Shown: one piece after another, positions 34,588-42,631 of the stretch
How the letters are laid out: every line of letters starts with the position of its first letter
Position numbering within the stretch: position 1 is the first letter of the stretch
From: Alphaproteobacteria bacterium
GTDB taxonomy: Bacteria > Pseudomonadota > Alphaproteobacteria > MPNO01 > VGEU01
DNA: 64,000 nucleotides
Assembly: GCA_016869145.1 (NCBI GenBank)
Contig: VGEU01000002.1
Coordinates: forward strand, 1 to 64,000
Reading direction: 5' to 3'
Notes under the pieces: generated by a model
What the model saw: only the letters and a program-made list of their open reading frames with translations
Database searches by the model: none
Told to the model about the DNA's origin: nothing
Translations under genes and position numbers: made by a program

Positions 34588-35820
34588 ATGAAAGGGGCGC
34601 GTCGTTTTCGAGAACAGAAATGGCTCCTCGATTCGGTGATCTCGACCGTCGGGCTCGACTGGGACCAGCTCCGCATGGCCGTGACGGTCGCGCCGTCGGG
34701 GTTCGAAGGCGCCGGCGACTGGGCAGTGATCGCGGCCACGGTGAAGCGATTTGACGAGATCACGCCCGGCTTCCACGTCGGCGGCGACCGTCGTCTCGTT
34801 CGTGCCCAGGAGGCCGATGCCCGCGGCGACCGGACGAGCGCGCGCGAGTCCTACCTGATCGCGGCCATTTATTACGGCATCGCGCAGTGGCCGATCGACG
34901 AGGACAGCGCGCTCAACACGGAGCTCAACGCGAAGAAGATCGCGGCGTTCACAAAATACGCGTCGATGGCCCATCACCGGATCGAGCGGGTCGAGATGCC
35001 GATGGGCCGCCACACGATCCCGGGCTGGCTCCACATCCCGGTCGGCGCCACGGCGCCTTTTCCCGTCGTCATCATGTTGCCCGGCATGGACACCTTCAAG
35101 GAGAAGCTCGTCTGGGGCTATGGCGACAAGATCCTGGAACGCGGCATGGCCGCGCTCGCGATCGACGGGCCGGGCCAGTCGGAGGCGCTCGTCAACGGGC
35201 TCAAGGTGACGGCGGACAACTACGCCGACACCGCGCTCGCCTGCATGAAGTTCATCGAGTCGCGGAAGGATCTCGACGCCGATCGCGTCGGCATTTTCGG
35301 GCGCAGCTTCGGGTCCTATTTCGGGACCGTCATGGGCAACGCGCTCGGCGGCAAGCTCCGCGGCGTCGCGGTCGGCCTGCCGTGCCATGAGCCCGGCTGC
35401 CACACGATCTTCGAGCAGGCCTCGCCGACCTTCAAGAACCGCTTCATGTATATGGCGGGCTACGATGACGAAGCGGCGTTCGATCGCTTCATCAAGGATT
35501 TCGATCTCAGGAAGCGCGTCGGCAACCTGACCTGTCCCTATCTCGTGCTAGGCGGCGAGCTCGACGAGCTGTCGCCGATCCGCCACACCTATGATCTCGT
35601 CTCCCACGTCCCGGGGCCGACCGAGCTCGTGATCTACCAGAACGAGCGCCATGCGCCGGGCCGCAGCCCCGCCTCGCAGTTCGGGCCGCACTGGTACACG
35701 ACGATGGCGGACTGGCTCGGCACGCGGGTGCGCGACCGCAAGGCGCCGACCGCGAACCGCTTCATGTACGTCACCGCGTCGGGCAAGGTCGAGGACCGGC
35801 CCTTTCCGACGCGGCGCTAG
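34588..35820 (+). CDS. Alpha/beta hydrolase, 2,6-dihydroxypseudooxynicotine hydrolase-like
   Basis: A 410-aa protein (ATG 34588 behind GGGGAG). The first 130 residues form a helical cap domain, and the hydrolase core has nucleophile Ser240 in GIFGRSFGSYFG, the acid Asp in LGGELDELSP and the His in YQNERHAPG. This architecture is shared with FrsA/YafA-like esterases and with 2,6-dihydroxypseudooxynicotine hydrolase, which cleaves a C-C bond next to an aryl ketone. In a pathway with an aryl-ketone-type carboxylase and hydroxylases, C-C hydrolysis is attractive but unproven. Confidence 0.8.
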   Translation: MKGARRFREQKWLLDSVISTVGLDWDQLRMAVTVAPSGFEGAGDWAVIAATVKRFDEITPGFHVGGDRRLVRAQEADARGDRTSARESYLIAAIYYGIAQWPIDEDSALNTELNAKKIAAFTKYASMAHHRIERVEMPMGRHTIPGWLHIPVGATAPFPVVIMLPGMDTFKEKLVWGYGDKILERGMAALAIDGPGQSEALVNGLKVTADNYADTALACMKFIESRKDLDADRVGIFGRSFGSYFGTVMGNALGGKLRGVAVGLPCHEPGCHTIFEQASPTFKNRFMYMAGYDDEAAFDRFIKDFDLRKRVGNLTCPYLVLGGELDELSPIRHTYDLVSHVPGPTELVIYQNERHAPGRSPASQFGPHWYTTMADWLGTRVRDRKAPTANRFMYVTASGKVEDRPFPTRR

Positions 35821-35848
35821 AACGGTCGCCAGAACCCAAGGACTCGCG

Positions 35849-37369
35849 ATGCTCCGAACCGGCAAGCAGTATGTGGACGCGATAAAGTGTCGTGCCGACG
35901 TCTATGTCGGCGGTGAGCGCGTCAAGGACGTCACGACCCATCCGGCGTTCCGCAATTCGGTCGCCTCCGTCGCACGGCTCTACGACGTCACCTCGGACCC
36001 GAAGAACCGGGACAGGCTGAGCTATGTCGAAGCCGAGACCGGGACGCGGTGCAACAGCATCTTCCTCCGACCCCGATCGGTCGACGATCTCGCCGCCCGC
36101 CGGCGCGTGCACGAGGCGTGGGGTGACGAGACGTGGGGCCTTCTCGGCCGCTCGCCCGACCACGTCGCAGCTTTCATCACGGGCATGGCGTGCAAGCCCG
36201 ACGTGTTCGATCTGCACAACCAGGGCTTCTCGCGCAACATCACCGACTACTGGCGCTACATCCGCGACAACGACCTCTACCTCGCCTATGCCGTCGTGCC
36301 GCCGGCCGGCGCCAAGGGCTCCGAGGCGGTGGCGACGCCGCAGAAGAAGGCGTCGACGGATTCGCAATGGGGCGAGAACGCCGGGCTCCGGGTCGTCAAG
36401 GAGGACGATTCGGGCATCACGGTGTGGGGATTCAAGATTCTCGCCACCGCGGCGATCCTCGCCGACGAGGTGCTGGTCGGCAACGTGCTGCCGCTGGCCC
36501 CCGGCGAGGAGAAGTCGGCGATCACATTCGCGCTCCCGGTCGATGCGCCCGGCCTCAAGCTTCTGTCGCGCCGGCCCTATGAGAAGCTCGCGCTGAGCGA
36601 GCTCGACGACCCGCTCGCCTACCGTTACGACGAGACCGACGCCGTCGTCTTCTGCGACAACGTCAAGGTGCCGTGGGAGCGCGTTTTCGCCCACAACCAC
36701 ATCGATACCGCGCGCGCGATCTTCTACGACACGCCGTCGCACACGCTCGGCAACGCACAGGCCCACATCCGTCTTCTGTCGAAGCTGAGGCTGACCCTCG
36801 GTATTGTCCGCAAGATCGCCGAGCAGAACGGTATCGCCCAGATTCCCGCGGTCCGCGACACGATCTTCGGCCTCGGCGTCCGTGTCGCGATGGTCGAGGC
36901 GCTTATCGTCGCCCAGGAGGCTCGCCCGCAGCAATGGCCCGACGGCTATGTCTCCCAGGACCGTCAGACCATGTACGCGACGATGTCGTGGACGATGGAG
37001 TACTATCCGGAGTTCGTCCGCATCGTGCGCGAGCTCCTCGGCAGCCATCCGTTCCAGCAACCCGCCGACGTCAGCGTGTTCGACAATCCGGTGACCGCCC
37101 ATATCTTCGCCAAGTTCTCGGTCGGAGATTCGGCGCAGGCTCTCGAGCGCTACAAGCTGATGCGGATCGCCTGGGATCTCGTCGGATCGGAGTTCGCGAG
37201 CCGCCACACGCAGTATGAGATGTTCTATGCAGGCCCGCGCCATGTCACGCGCGGACGTTCCGGCTACTATTTTCGCTGGGACGTCGTCGACCGCGAGGCG
37301 GAAAAGGCGCTTGCACGGCTTGGCGATTATGACAGGCTGGTGAAGAACCGCGCCCGCGCGCGCGGCTGA
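35849..37369 (+). CDS. 4-hydroxyphenylacetate 3-monooxygenase (HpaB)-family oxygenase
   Basis: A 506-aa FADH2-dependent hydroxylase of the HpaB/acyl-CoA dehydrogenase-like fold. It begins with RTGKQYVDAI and carries HNQGFSRNITDYWRYIRDNDLYLAYAVVPP, VKEDDSGITVWGFKILATAA and FYAGPRHVTRG. The group hydroxylates phenols (4-hydroxyphenylacetate, pyoluteorin-like and others) or, in the 4-hydroxybutyryl-CoA dehydratase branch, acts on CoA esters; the absence of cluster cysteines here favours the monooxygenase branch. It needs a flavin reductase such as the protein at 9645-10148. It is the last catabolic enzyme before the transporter. Confidence 0.88.
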   Translation: MLRTGKQYVDAIKCRADVYVGGERVKDVTTHPAFRNSVASVARLYDVTSDPKNRDRLSYVEAETGTRCNSIFLRPRSVDDLAARRRVHEAWGDETWGLLGRSPDHVAAFITGMACKPDVFDLHNQGFSRNITDYWRYIRDNDLYLAYAVVPPAGAKGSEAVATPQKKASTDSQWGENAGLRVVKEDDSGITVWGFKILATAAILADEVLVGNVLPLAPGEEKSAITFALPVDAPGLKLLSRRPYEKLALSELDDPLAYRYDETDAVVFCDNVKVPWERVFAHNHIDTARAIFYDTPSHTLGNAQAHIRLLSKLRLTLGIVRKIAEQNGIAQIPAVRDTIFGLGVRVAMVEALIVAQEARPQQWPDGYVSQDRQTMYATMSWTMEYYPEFVRIVRELLGSHPFQQPADVSVFDNPVTAHIFAKFSVGDSAQALERYKLMRIAWDLVGSEFASRHTQYEMFYAGPRHVTRGRSGYYFRWDVVDREAEKALARLGDYDRLVKNRARARG

Positions 37370-37445
37370 CATCGCACCACGCCGCAGGGCAGTAAGGCGC
37401 ATCCGACCGCGATCAGAACGGCCGGACGCCACGGGAGGGAGGATC

Positions 37446-37502
37446 ATGGCGAAACCGTCGACACCGGAGCGCCGCGCGATCGCGGATGGCCGAGGGAGCT
37501 GA
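37446..37502 (+). other. Mini-ORF with strong Shine-Dalgarno before the TRAP genes
   Basis: An ATG at 37446 behind GGGAGGGAGG opens an 18-codon frame (MAKPSTPERRAIADGRGS) ending at TGA 37500-37502, six bases before the dctQ ATG. The ribosome binding site is the strongest nearby, and the position is where the substrate-binding protein gene dctP commonly lies. It could be a leader, a coupling ORF or what is left of a deleted dctP. Confidence 0.35.
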
Positions 37503-37507
37503 TCTCC

Positions 37508-38014
37508 ATGGCCACGCTCGCGCGAATCCACGACAATCTGACCCGCCTCGGCTTTCAGATCAGCGCCCTCCTGCTCGGTCTCATCACCGTCGTCTACTGC
37601 CTCGAGGTGGTGCTGCGATACGTGTTCAACGCGCCTACCACGTGGGGCGGGGAGGCGATCGCCTACTCGCTCTGTATCGGCGTGTTTCTCGCGATGCCGC
37701 ACGTGACCAAGATCGGCGGGCATGTCGCGGTCACGATCGTCATCGAGAAGACGTCACCGCGGGTCGGGCAGATGATCAGCTGGGTGATCTATCTCCTCGC
37801 CTTCGTGTTCTGCGCCATCGGAACCTGGATCAGCCTCGATGAGAACATCCGGCAATATGTCCAGAAGGTGAACCTGATGAAGGTGCACCCCATTCCGCAG
37901 TGGTGGATTTCCGTCTTCATCACCTATGGCTTCGCGATGTCGGCGATCCACTATCTCCGCAAGCTCAGCTTGCGGCATTTCGCGGCCGAGCGGCTGACTA
38001 GCGGGAAGGTCTAG
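37508..38014 (+). CDS. dctQ: TRAP transporter small membrane subunit
   Basis: A 168-aa protein with four predicted transmembrane helices (about 15-40, 52-72, 92-112, 132-152). The VVYCLEVVLRYVFNAPTTWGGEAIAYSL segment is typical of DctQ. TRAP systems import organic acids with the sodium or proton gradient; DctQ and DctM together form the membrane unit and require a periplasmic DctP. It is followed two bases later by dctM. The likely cargo is an aromatic or organic acid used by the upstream enzymes, by context only. Confidence 0.88.
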   Translation: MATLARIHDNLTRLGFQISALLLGLITVVYCLEVVLRYVFNAPTTWGGEAIAYSLCIGVFLAMPHVTKIGGHVAVTIVIEKTSPRVGQMISWVIYLLAFVFCAIGTWISLDENIRQYVQKVNLMKVHPIPQWWISVFITYGFAMSAIHYLRKLSLRHFAAERLTSGKV

Positions 38015-38016
38015 CC

Positions 38017-39327
38017 ATGGAATGGTGGGCGATCCTTCTTTACGGCATGGCGATCTTGCTCGCCCTGTTCATGTCTGGCGTGCCGATCTACCTGACCTTC
38101 CTCGTCATCAATGTCGGCGGCGTCCTCCTTCTCCTCGGCCAGGCCGGCTTCGGCATGTTCGCCAACAGCCTGTTCGAGACGACGAACACCGAGGCCCTGT
38201 CGGCGATCGCTCTGTTCATTCTGATGGGTGAGATTCTGTTCCGCTGCGGCGCGATCGACGCGAGCTTCGGGGCGATGGACAAGCTGGTCGGCCGGGTGCG
38301 CGGCCGCCAGTTCTTCCTCTGCATCTCGCTCTCGACGTTCATCGGTGCCCTCGCGGGCTCGGCCATGGGGGTCGCCGCCATGCTCGGGCGTAGCCTCTAC
38401 CCGGCGATGGCGACGCGCGGCTACGACGTCCGCCTTTCGATCGGAACGATCCTTTCCGGCGCGAGCCTCGCGCCCATCATTCCGCCGAGCGTCCTCGTCA
38501 TCATCATCGGCTCGCTCGCCGACACCTCGATCGCCGACCTCCTGATCGCCGGCATCCTGCCGGGCTTTCTCCTCTCGGCGCTCTTTCTCGGCTACGTGAT
38601 CATCCGCATTCGTATGAACCCGGGCCTCTATCCGGAGATGTCCAAGGAGCCGTCGCGCGATTCGACGTCACGCGACAAGATCCAGGCGTTCTGGGACCTG
38701 ATGCCGATCAACCTGATCCTGATCGTCGTGATGGGCTTCATCATGTTCGGGATCTGCACGCCGTCGGAATCGGCGGCGCTCGGTGTCATAGGGGCGGTCA
38801 TTTCGGCGGTCTACTACCGCACCCTCAGCTGGAAGATGATCTGGGATTCGCTCCTCGAGTCGGCGGCGATCTCGTCGATGGTCATGGTCATCATGGCCTG
38901 TGCGACGATGTTCTCGCAGCTTCTCGCCTTCACCGGCGCGACGGTCGCTCTCACCCAGTGGGTCGCGAATCTCGGCCTCGATCCGCTCGCCATGCTGTTC
39001 GTCATGCTGGCGATGCCGTTTATCTGGTGCATGTTCTGCGACCAGATCGCGCTCCTGATCGTGATCACGCCGATTTACCAACCGCTCCTCAAGGCGCTCC
39101 AATTCGATCCGGTCTGGTTCTGGACATTGATGCTGATCAACGTCACCGTCGGCGGCATGACGCCGCCGTTCGGCTACACCATGTTCGCGTTCAAGGGCGC
39201 GGCGCCGGACGTGTCGATGCGCGACATATTCGCCGCGTCTTGGCCGTTCGTCTGGCTCTACGTCCTCAGCATGGTGATCATCGCGCTCTTTCCCGGCGTC
39301 GCGACCTGGCTGCCCAAGGTCCTATAG
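38017..39327 (+). CDS. dctM: TRAP transporter large membrane subunit
   Basis: A 436-aa, twelve-helix permease of the DctM family. Characteristic segments are the GSAMGVAAMLGRSLYPAMATRGYD stretch, LSGASLAPIIPPSVLVIIIGSLADTSIADLLIAGILPG and TVGGMTPPFGYTMFAFKG. It is translated together with dctQ. No dctP follows; the gene ends 12 bp from the convergent amidase. The solute receptor must be encoded elsewhere or has been lost. Confidence 0.93.
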   Translation: MEWWAILLYGMAILLALFMSGVPIYLTFLVINVGGVLLLLGQAGFGMFANSLFETTNTEALSAIALFILMGEILFRCGAIDASFGAMDKLVGRVRGRQFFLCISLSTFIGALAGSAMGVAAMLGRSLYPAMATRGYDVRLSIGTILSGASLAPIIPPSVLVIIIGSLADTSIADLLIAGILPGFLLSALFLGYVIIRIRMNPGLYPEMSKEPSRDSTSRDKIQAFWDLMPINLILIVVMGFIMFGICTPSESAALGVIGAVISAVYYRTLSWKMIWDSLLESAAISSMVMVIMACATMFSQLLAFTGATVALTQWVANLGLDPLAMLFVMLAMPFIWCMFCDQIALLIVITPIYQPLLKALQFDPVWFWTLMLINVTVGGMTPPFGYTMFAFKGAAPDVSMRDIFAASWPFVWLYVLSMVIIALFPGVATWLPKVL

Positions 39328-39339
39328 CCGCGATCGCCG

Positions 39340-40620
39340 CTACTGGCGCGTGTGGAGCCACTTCGCGATCCGGAGCACCGTCTCGTCCTCGCCCTCGCGC
39401 CCGATGATCTGGACGCCGACGGGCAGGCCGCGCGGACCGAGGCCGAACGGCACCGTCGCACACGGCAGGTGCATCAGGGTCCAGGCGAGCTGGAAGATCG
39501 GATTGCCGGTCGTGCCGAGGCCCTCCGGCGCCTCGCCGGGCGCGCTCGGACAGAGGAACACATCCCAGTCGCCGAACACGGTGTTGATCCCGCGACGGCA
39601 GCGCTCGGCGTGATCGACCGCCGCCGCGAGCCGGTCGGGTGGACAGGCGAGCCCGTCCTCGATCATGCCGCGGAGCCGCTCGCTGATCCGATTGCCGTTC
39701 GTGCGGTATATCTCGCCGAGATTGCGGGACAGCCCGACATTGAGGATCGTCGCATGCGTCGCAGGGAGGCTCGCATAGGTGTCAGGCAGGCGCACGTCGC
39801 CGACCGAGGCGCCGAGTGAGCCGAGCCGCGTCGCCGCACGCGCCACCGCCTCGCGTGACGGCGCTTCGGTCACATCGGTATTGAAGTTCGCGAGCACACC
39901 GATCCGCGGTGGACGCGGCAGGGTGTCGGGCACCGGCGGCATCGCGACACCGCGAACGATGCCGTAGAACGCGGCGATATCGTCGAAGCTGCGCGCCATG
40001 TAGCCGAGCGTGTCGAAGCTGTTCTCGAGCGCGAGGATGCCGCCGAGATCGACCGTGCCGAAGGTGGGCTTCAGCGCGCACACGCCGCAATAGGCGGCGG
40101 GTCGGATCAGCGAGCCGGCGGTCTGGTTGCCGAACGCGATCGGCACCATGCGATCACCGACGGCCGCAGCCGAGCCGCTCGAAGAGCCGCCCGGGGTATG
40201 GCCGGCGTTGACCGGGTTCCTCGTCTTGCCGGGTCGGTAGGTCGCGAACTCGGTCGAGACGGTCTTTCCCATCAGCACCGCGCCGGCGGCCTTCATCTTG
40301 GCGATGCAGGCGGCGTCCTGGCTCGGCCGGTTGCCGGCGAAGATCTCGCTGCCGTACTCGGTCGGGAGATCGGCGCTGTCGATCACGTCCTTGACGCCGA
40401 AGGGAATGCCGTGCAGCGCGCTCCGCGGCGCGACCGCATCGGCGGCGCGCGCCGCGGCGCGCACGCGGTCGGGGTCGATATGGGCCCAGGCCTCGACCTC
40501 CGGCTCGCGGCGGCGAACGCGATCGAGGCAGGCTTCCGCGAGTTCCGCCGCGCTCAGCTTGCGCGATCGGATCAAGGCGGCGGCCTCGGTCGCGGTCAGC
40601 GTGGTCGGGTCCTGTGCCAT
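39340..40620 (-). CDS. Amidase signature-family hydrolase (second)
   Basis: A 426-aa amidase with catalytic Lys in HGIPFGVKDVIDSADLPTEYG (about residue 73), cis-Ser in TPGGSSSGSAAAVGD and nucleophile Ser in NQTAGSLIRPAAYCG (about 165-170). It ends with LGPRGLPVGVQIIGREGEDE. It is more similar in style to allophanate or mandelamide hydrolases than to the first amidase, but the substrate is unassigned. It is convergent with the TRAP operon. Confidence 0.9.
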   Translation of the reverse strand: MAQDPTTLTATEAAALIRSRKLSAAELAEACLDRVRRREPEVEAWAHIDPDRVRAAARAADAVAPRSALHGIPFGVKDVIDSADLPTEYGSEIFAGNRPSQDAACIAKMKAAGAVLMGKTVSTEFATYRPGKTRNPVNAGHTPGGSSSGSAAAVGDRMVPIAFGNQTAGSLIRPAAYCGVCALKPTFGTVDLGGILALENSFDTLGYMARSFDDIAAFYGIVRGVAMPPVPDTLPRPPRIGVLANFNTDVTEAPSREAVARAATRLGSLGASVGDVRLPDTYASLPATHATILNVGLSRNLGEIYRTNGNRISERLRGMIEDGLACPPDRLAAAVDHAERCRRGINTVFGDWDVFLCPSAPGEAPEGLGTTGNPIFQLAWTLMHLPCATVPFGLGPRGLPVGVQIIGREGEDETVLRIAKWLHTRQ

Positions 40621-40746
40621 CCTCCGTCTCCCGTCTTGGTTTTTGCAGGGGCGGCGTTCGCGCCACAGCTCTGGCGCACTCTGGGATGGTGGCGGCTCGC
40701 GTGCAACGAGGACCGGATCGATGCGCGACGGGAAAGAGATCGGAAT

Positions 40747-40794
40747 TTACGCATTATGTAATTTCTTGTTGACATAATTTGCTCTATATGTCAA
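40747..40794. promoter_or_regulatory. Operator-like inverted repeats downstream of the phage-type repressor
   Basis: TTAC-N7-GTAA at 40747-40761 and a perfect TTGACATA-N10-TATGTCAA at 40769-40794 lie in AT-rich DNA, unlike the GC-rich surroundings. The first resembles the repeat at 41542-41556 on the other side of the repressor gene. They sit between the repressor stop and the amidase start. TTGACA within the second repeat could serve as a -35. Confidence 0.55.
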
Positions 40795-40818
40795 TTATTC
40801 TCGTATAGAGGGAATCTA

Positions 40819-41472
40819 TCAACAATCATTCAATCTTTTATGATCCCGCTCGACGTCGATCGGCCCCGACTGTTCCACCGCGAGGTCGTCTTCGCTCGTC
40901 GGCCGCGCCTCGAGCACCGGCGCCGCCCAGGACAGGAGGACATCCTCGATCTCGCGCGCGTTGGTGCTGTAGAGATTGAAGGTGCCGGGACGCCGTCCGA
41001 ACTTGACGCGCTTGACATAGCGCGCGCCGCCACCGGCCAACTGGACGACGCAGAGCTTGCCCAGGCATTCGCTCGGCACGCCGTCGTAGTTGCGCGTGTA
41101 GAAGAGGAGCCAGCCCTCCTCGATCGGCAGCATCGAGTCGCCCTCGACTTCGACGGCCACGGTTTTCTGCGGATCCAGGCGGTCCGGGCAGCGCACGAAG
41201 CGCGCCGCTTGGCCGAGCGGGTAGTCGTCGACGGCATTGACGACCGATCCGGCGCCGACCTTGCCGACGACCGGCACCCGCATCTCGGGCGCCACCAGAT
41301 CGACGACGCTGCACCGTAGCTTGGCCGCGATCCCGGCGAGCCGATCCAGCGTGATGCCGACCTTCCCCGTTTCCCAACGATGCACGTTCGCCGCCGACGT
41401 GCCGAGCGCCGCGGCGAGTTGGTCGAGGGTCATGTGGCGTCGCTTCCGCCATTCTCTGATTTGCGTTTTCAT
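40819..41472 (-). CDS. Phage CI/LexA-like repressor (HTH plus S24 peptidase)
   Basis: A 217-aa two-domain repressor. Residues 1-60 form an Xre helix-turn-helix (MTLDQLAAALGTSAANVHRWETGK), and residues 65-180 a LexA/S24 peptidase-like domain with nucleophile Ser113 in VEGDSMLP and general base Lys154 in RYVKRVKF. A possible Ala73-Gly74 cleavage site lies in KVGAGS. Such repressors keep a prophage silent and cleave themselves after DNA damage. The gene lies in AT-rich DNA with operator-like repeats on both sides, and faces away from the zinc-ribbon and hypothetical genes, as in temperate phage immunity regions. Confidence 0.88.
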   Translation of the reverse strand: MKTQIREWRKRRHMTLDQLAAALGTSAANVHRWETGKVGITLDRLAGIAAKLRCSVVDLVAPEMRVPVVGKVGAGSVVNAVDDYPLGQAARFVRCPDRLDPQKTVAVEVEGDSMLPIEEGWLLFYTRNYDGVPSECLGKLCVVQLAGGGARYVKRVKFGRRPGTFNLYSTNAREIEDVLLSWAAPVLEARPTSEDDLAVEQSGPIDVERDHKRLNDC

Positions 41473-41637
41473 GCGCTTGCGATCGTCGCCTCGACCTCTC
41501 GAATATCATGGCATGAGATGAAAATAACGCAAAACGAAAATTACACAAAATGTAAATTTAACGTGCTCAATCGTTATGTTCATGATATGTTCTTTCCTCG
41601 CGCCTGTCCACTCCGTTCAACCCTGGCGAGAAAGTAA
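41473..41637. promoter_or_regulatory. Divergent phage-type promoter/operator region
   Basis: AT-rich DNA between the leftward repressor and the rightward early genes. It contains TTACA-N5-TGTAA (41542-41556), matching TTAC-N7-GTAA at 40747-40761, and TAACG-N8-CGTTA just after it (near 41560-41577). This is the expected place for repressor-controlled divergent promoters. Exact -35 and -10 boxes could not be fixed by eye. Confidence 0.6.
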
Positions 41638-41796
41638 ATGTCTGAACCCATCGAACGCTCGACCGCCTTGCCCGAACGATCCGGCCCGGCCACCGACCGA
41701 TCGGCGCCCCGCACATCCGAACGACGGTCCGCCGACCGCCACTCTCCGATCGCGTCGCGGCACCGTCGTGCCGTGCTCGGGTCAGGCGAGGCGGCG

Positions 41797-41939
41797 ATGC
41801 GGCGTTGCCTCTCCTGTCAGGTGGTGTTCGCGAGCACGCACGCCGGCAACCGGATCTGCCCGGTCTGCCGCGGCGGCGACGAGTACCAGGCGGCCCCGAT
41901 GCTGGAGCCCTACGGATCCGCACGGAGCGCCGGCGGTGA
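41797..41939 (+). pseudogene. Zinc-ribbon phage early protein, probably frameshifted
   Basis: From ATG 41797 the frame encodes MRRCLSCQVVFASTHAGNR with CxxC, then ICPVC giving a second CxxC: a small zinc ribbon as found next to alphaproteobacterial phage repressors. In this frame no stop occurs before 42717, deep inside later genes. In another frame a TGA at 41937-41939 is followed directly by AGGTGG and the ATG of the next gene, so the natural end is probably there and a one-base shift has occurred between. The frame is also open upstream to ATG 41638, which may be the real start. A sequencing error cannot be excluded. Confidence 0.5.
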
Positions 41940-41956
41940 AGGTGGATCCGATCCCG

Positions 41957-42631
41957 ATGTCCGACATCGCGGGCCGACGCGACGGTCTTGCGACACGCCC
42001 TCGCCCGCGGTCGCTCCGCGACACCGTGCTCCGCCTCGGCGGCGAGGGACGGCTCACGGGCGAGGAGGTGGGCGCCGCTGTCGAGATCCGGGCGATCTGG
42101 GAGGCCTTGTCACGCGCCTTGTTCGCGCGGAGCCGGATCGCCACCACGACGCTCGGGGTCCGCTCGACCGTCGGACGCCCGCGCACCCCCTTCGACGGCC
42201 TCGGGCGCGCCGAGGAGTTCGCGTGGCGGCGCTGCTACAAGCCCTGGGCGGACGAGATGTCGGTCGAGGTGGTGGCGGGGGTCCGGCGCACCACGCGGCT
42301 CCAGATCGCGCTCGATATCGTCGTCGACAACCGCGGCATCCGGGCCGTGGAGACCGCCTACCGGCTGAAGCACGGCACGGCTGTCGGCCACCTCGCCGCG
42401 TCTCTCCGCCGCTATGTCGAGATCGCCGAAGACGCGCGGCGGCACATGCGGGCGATACACCCCGTGCGACCCTCACCCGCCGGCGACGATCGCCCTCTGC
42501 GCGGTCTCGAACAGCGCCAACGGCGGCCGGTAGAGCCCGGCGCCGAGCCCGCCGTCGAGGCCAGCGGCGTGAACGAGCCCGAGCTCGACCACCGGAGCCG
42601 TCCGCGCCGCGACGACCGCATGGACGGATAG
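41957..42631 (+). CDS. Phage-type hypothetical protein with run-on C-terminus
   Basis: A 224-aa ORF starting at ATG 41957 behind AGGTGG. The central part (about 40-155) has coding character: EIRAIWEALSRALFARS, FAWRRCYKPWADEM, and RRTTRLQIALDIVVDNRGIRAVE followed by LRRYVEIAEDARRHM. I recall similar proteins beside phage repressors, function unknown. The last 54 residues lie opposite the 3' end of the DUF1116 gene (159-bp overlap) and look like non-coding run-on, so the natural 3' end has probably been replaced at about 42470. Confidence 0.5.
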   Translation: MSDIAGRRDGLATRPRPRSLRDTVLRLGGEGRLTGEEVGAAVEIRAIWEALSRALFARSRIATTTLGVRSTVGRPRTPFDGLGRAEEFAWRRCYKPWADEMSVEVVAGVRRTTRLQIALDIVVDNRGIRAVETAYRLKHGTAVGHLAASLRRYVEIAEDARRHMRAIHPVRPSPAGDDRPLRGLEQRQRRPVEPGAEPAVEASGVNEPELDHRSRPRRDDRMDG

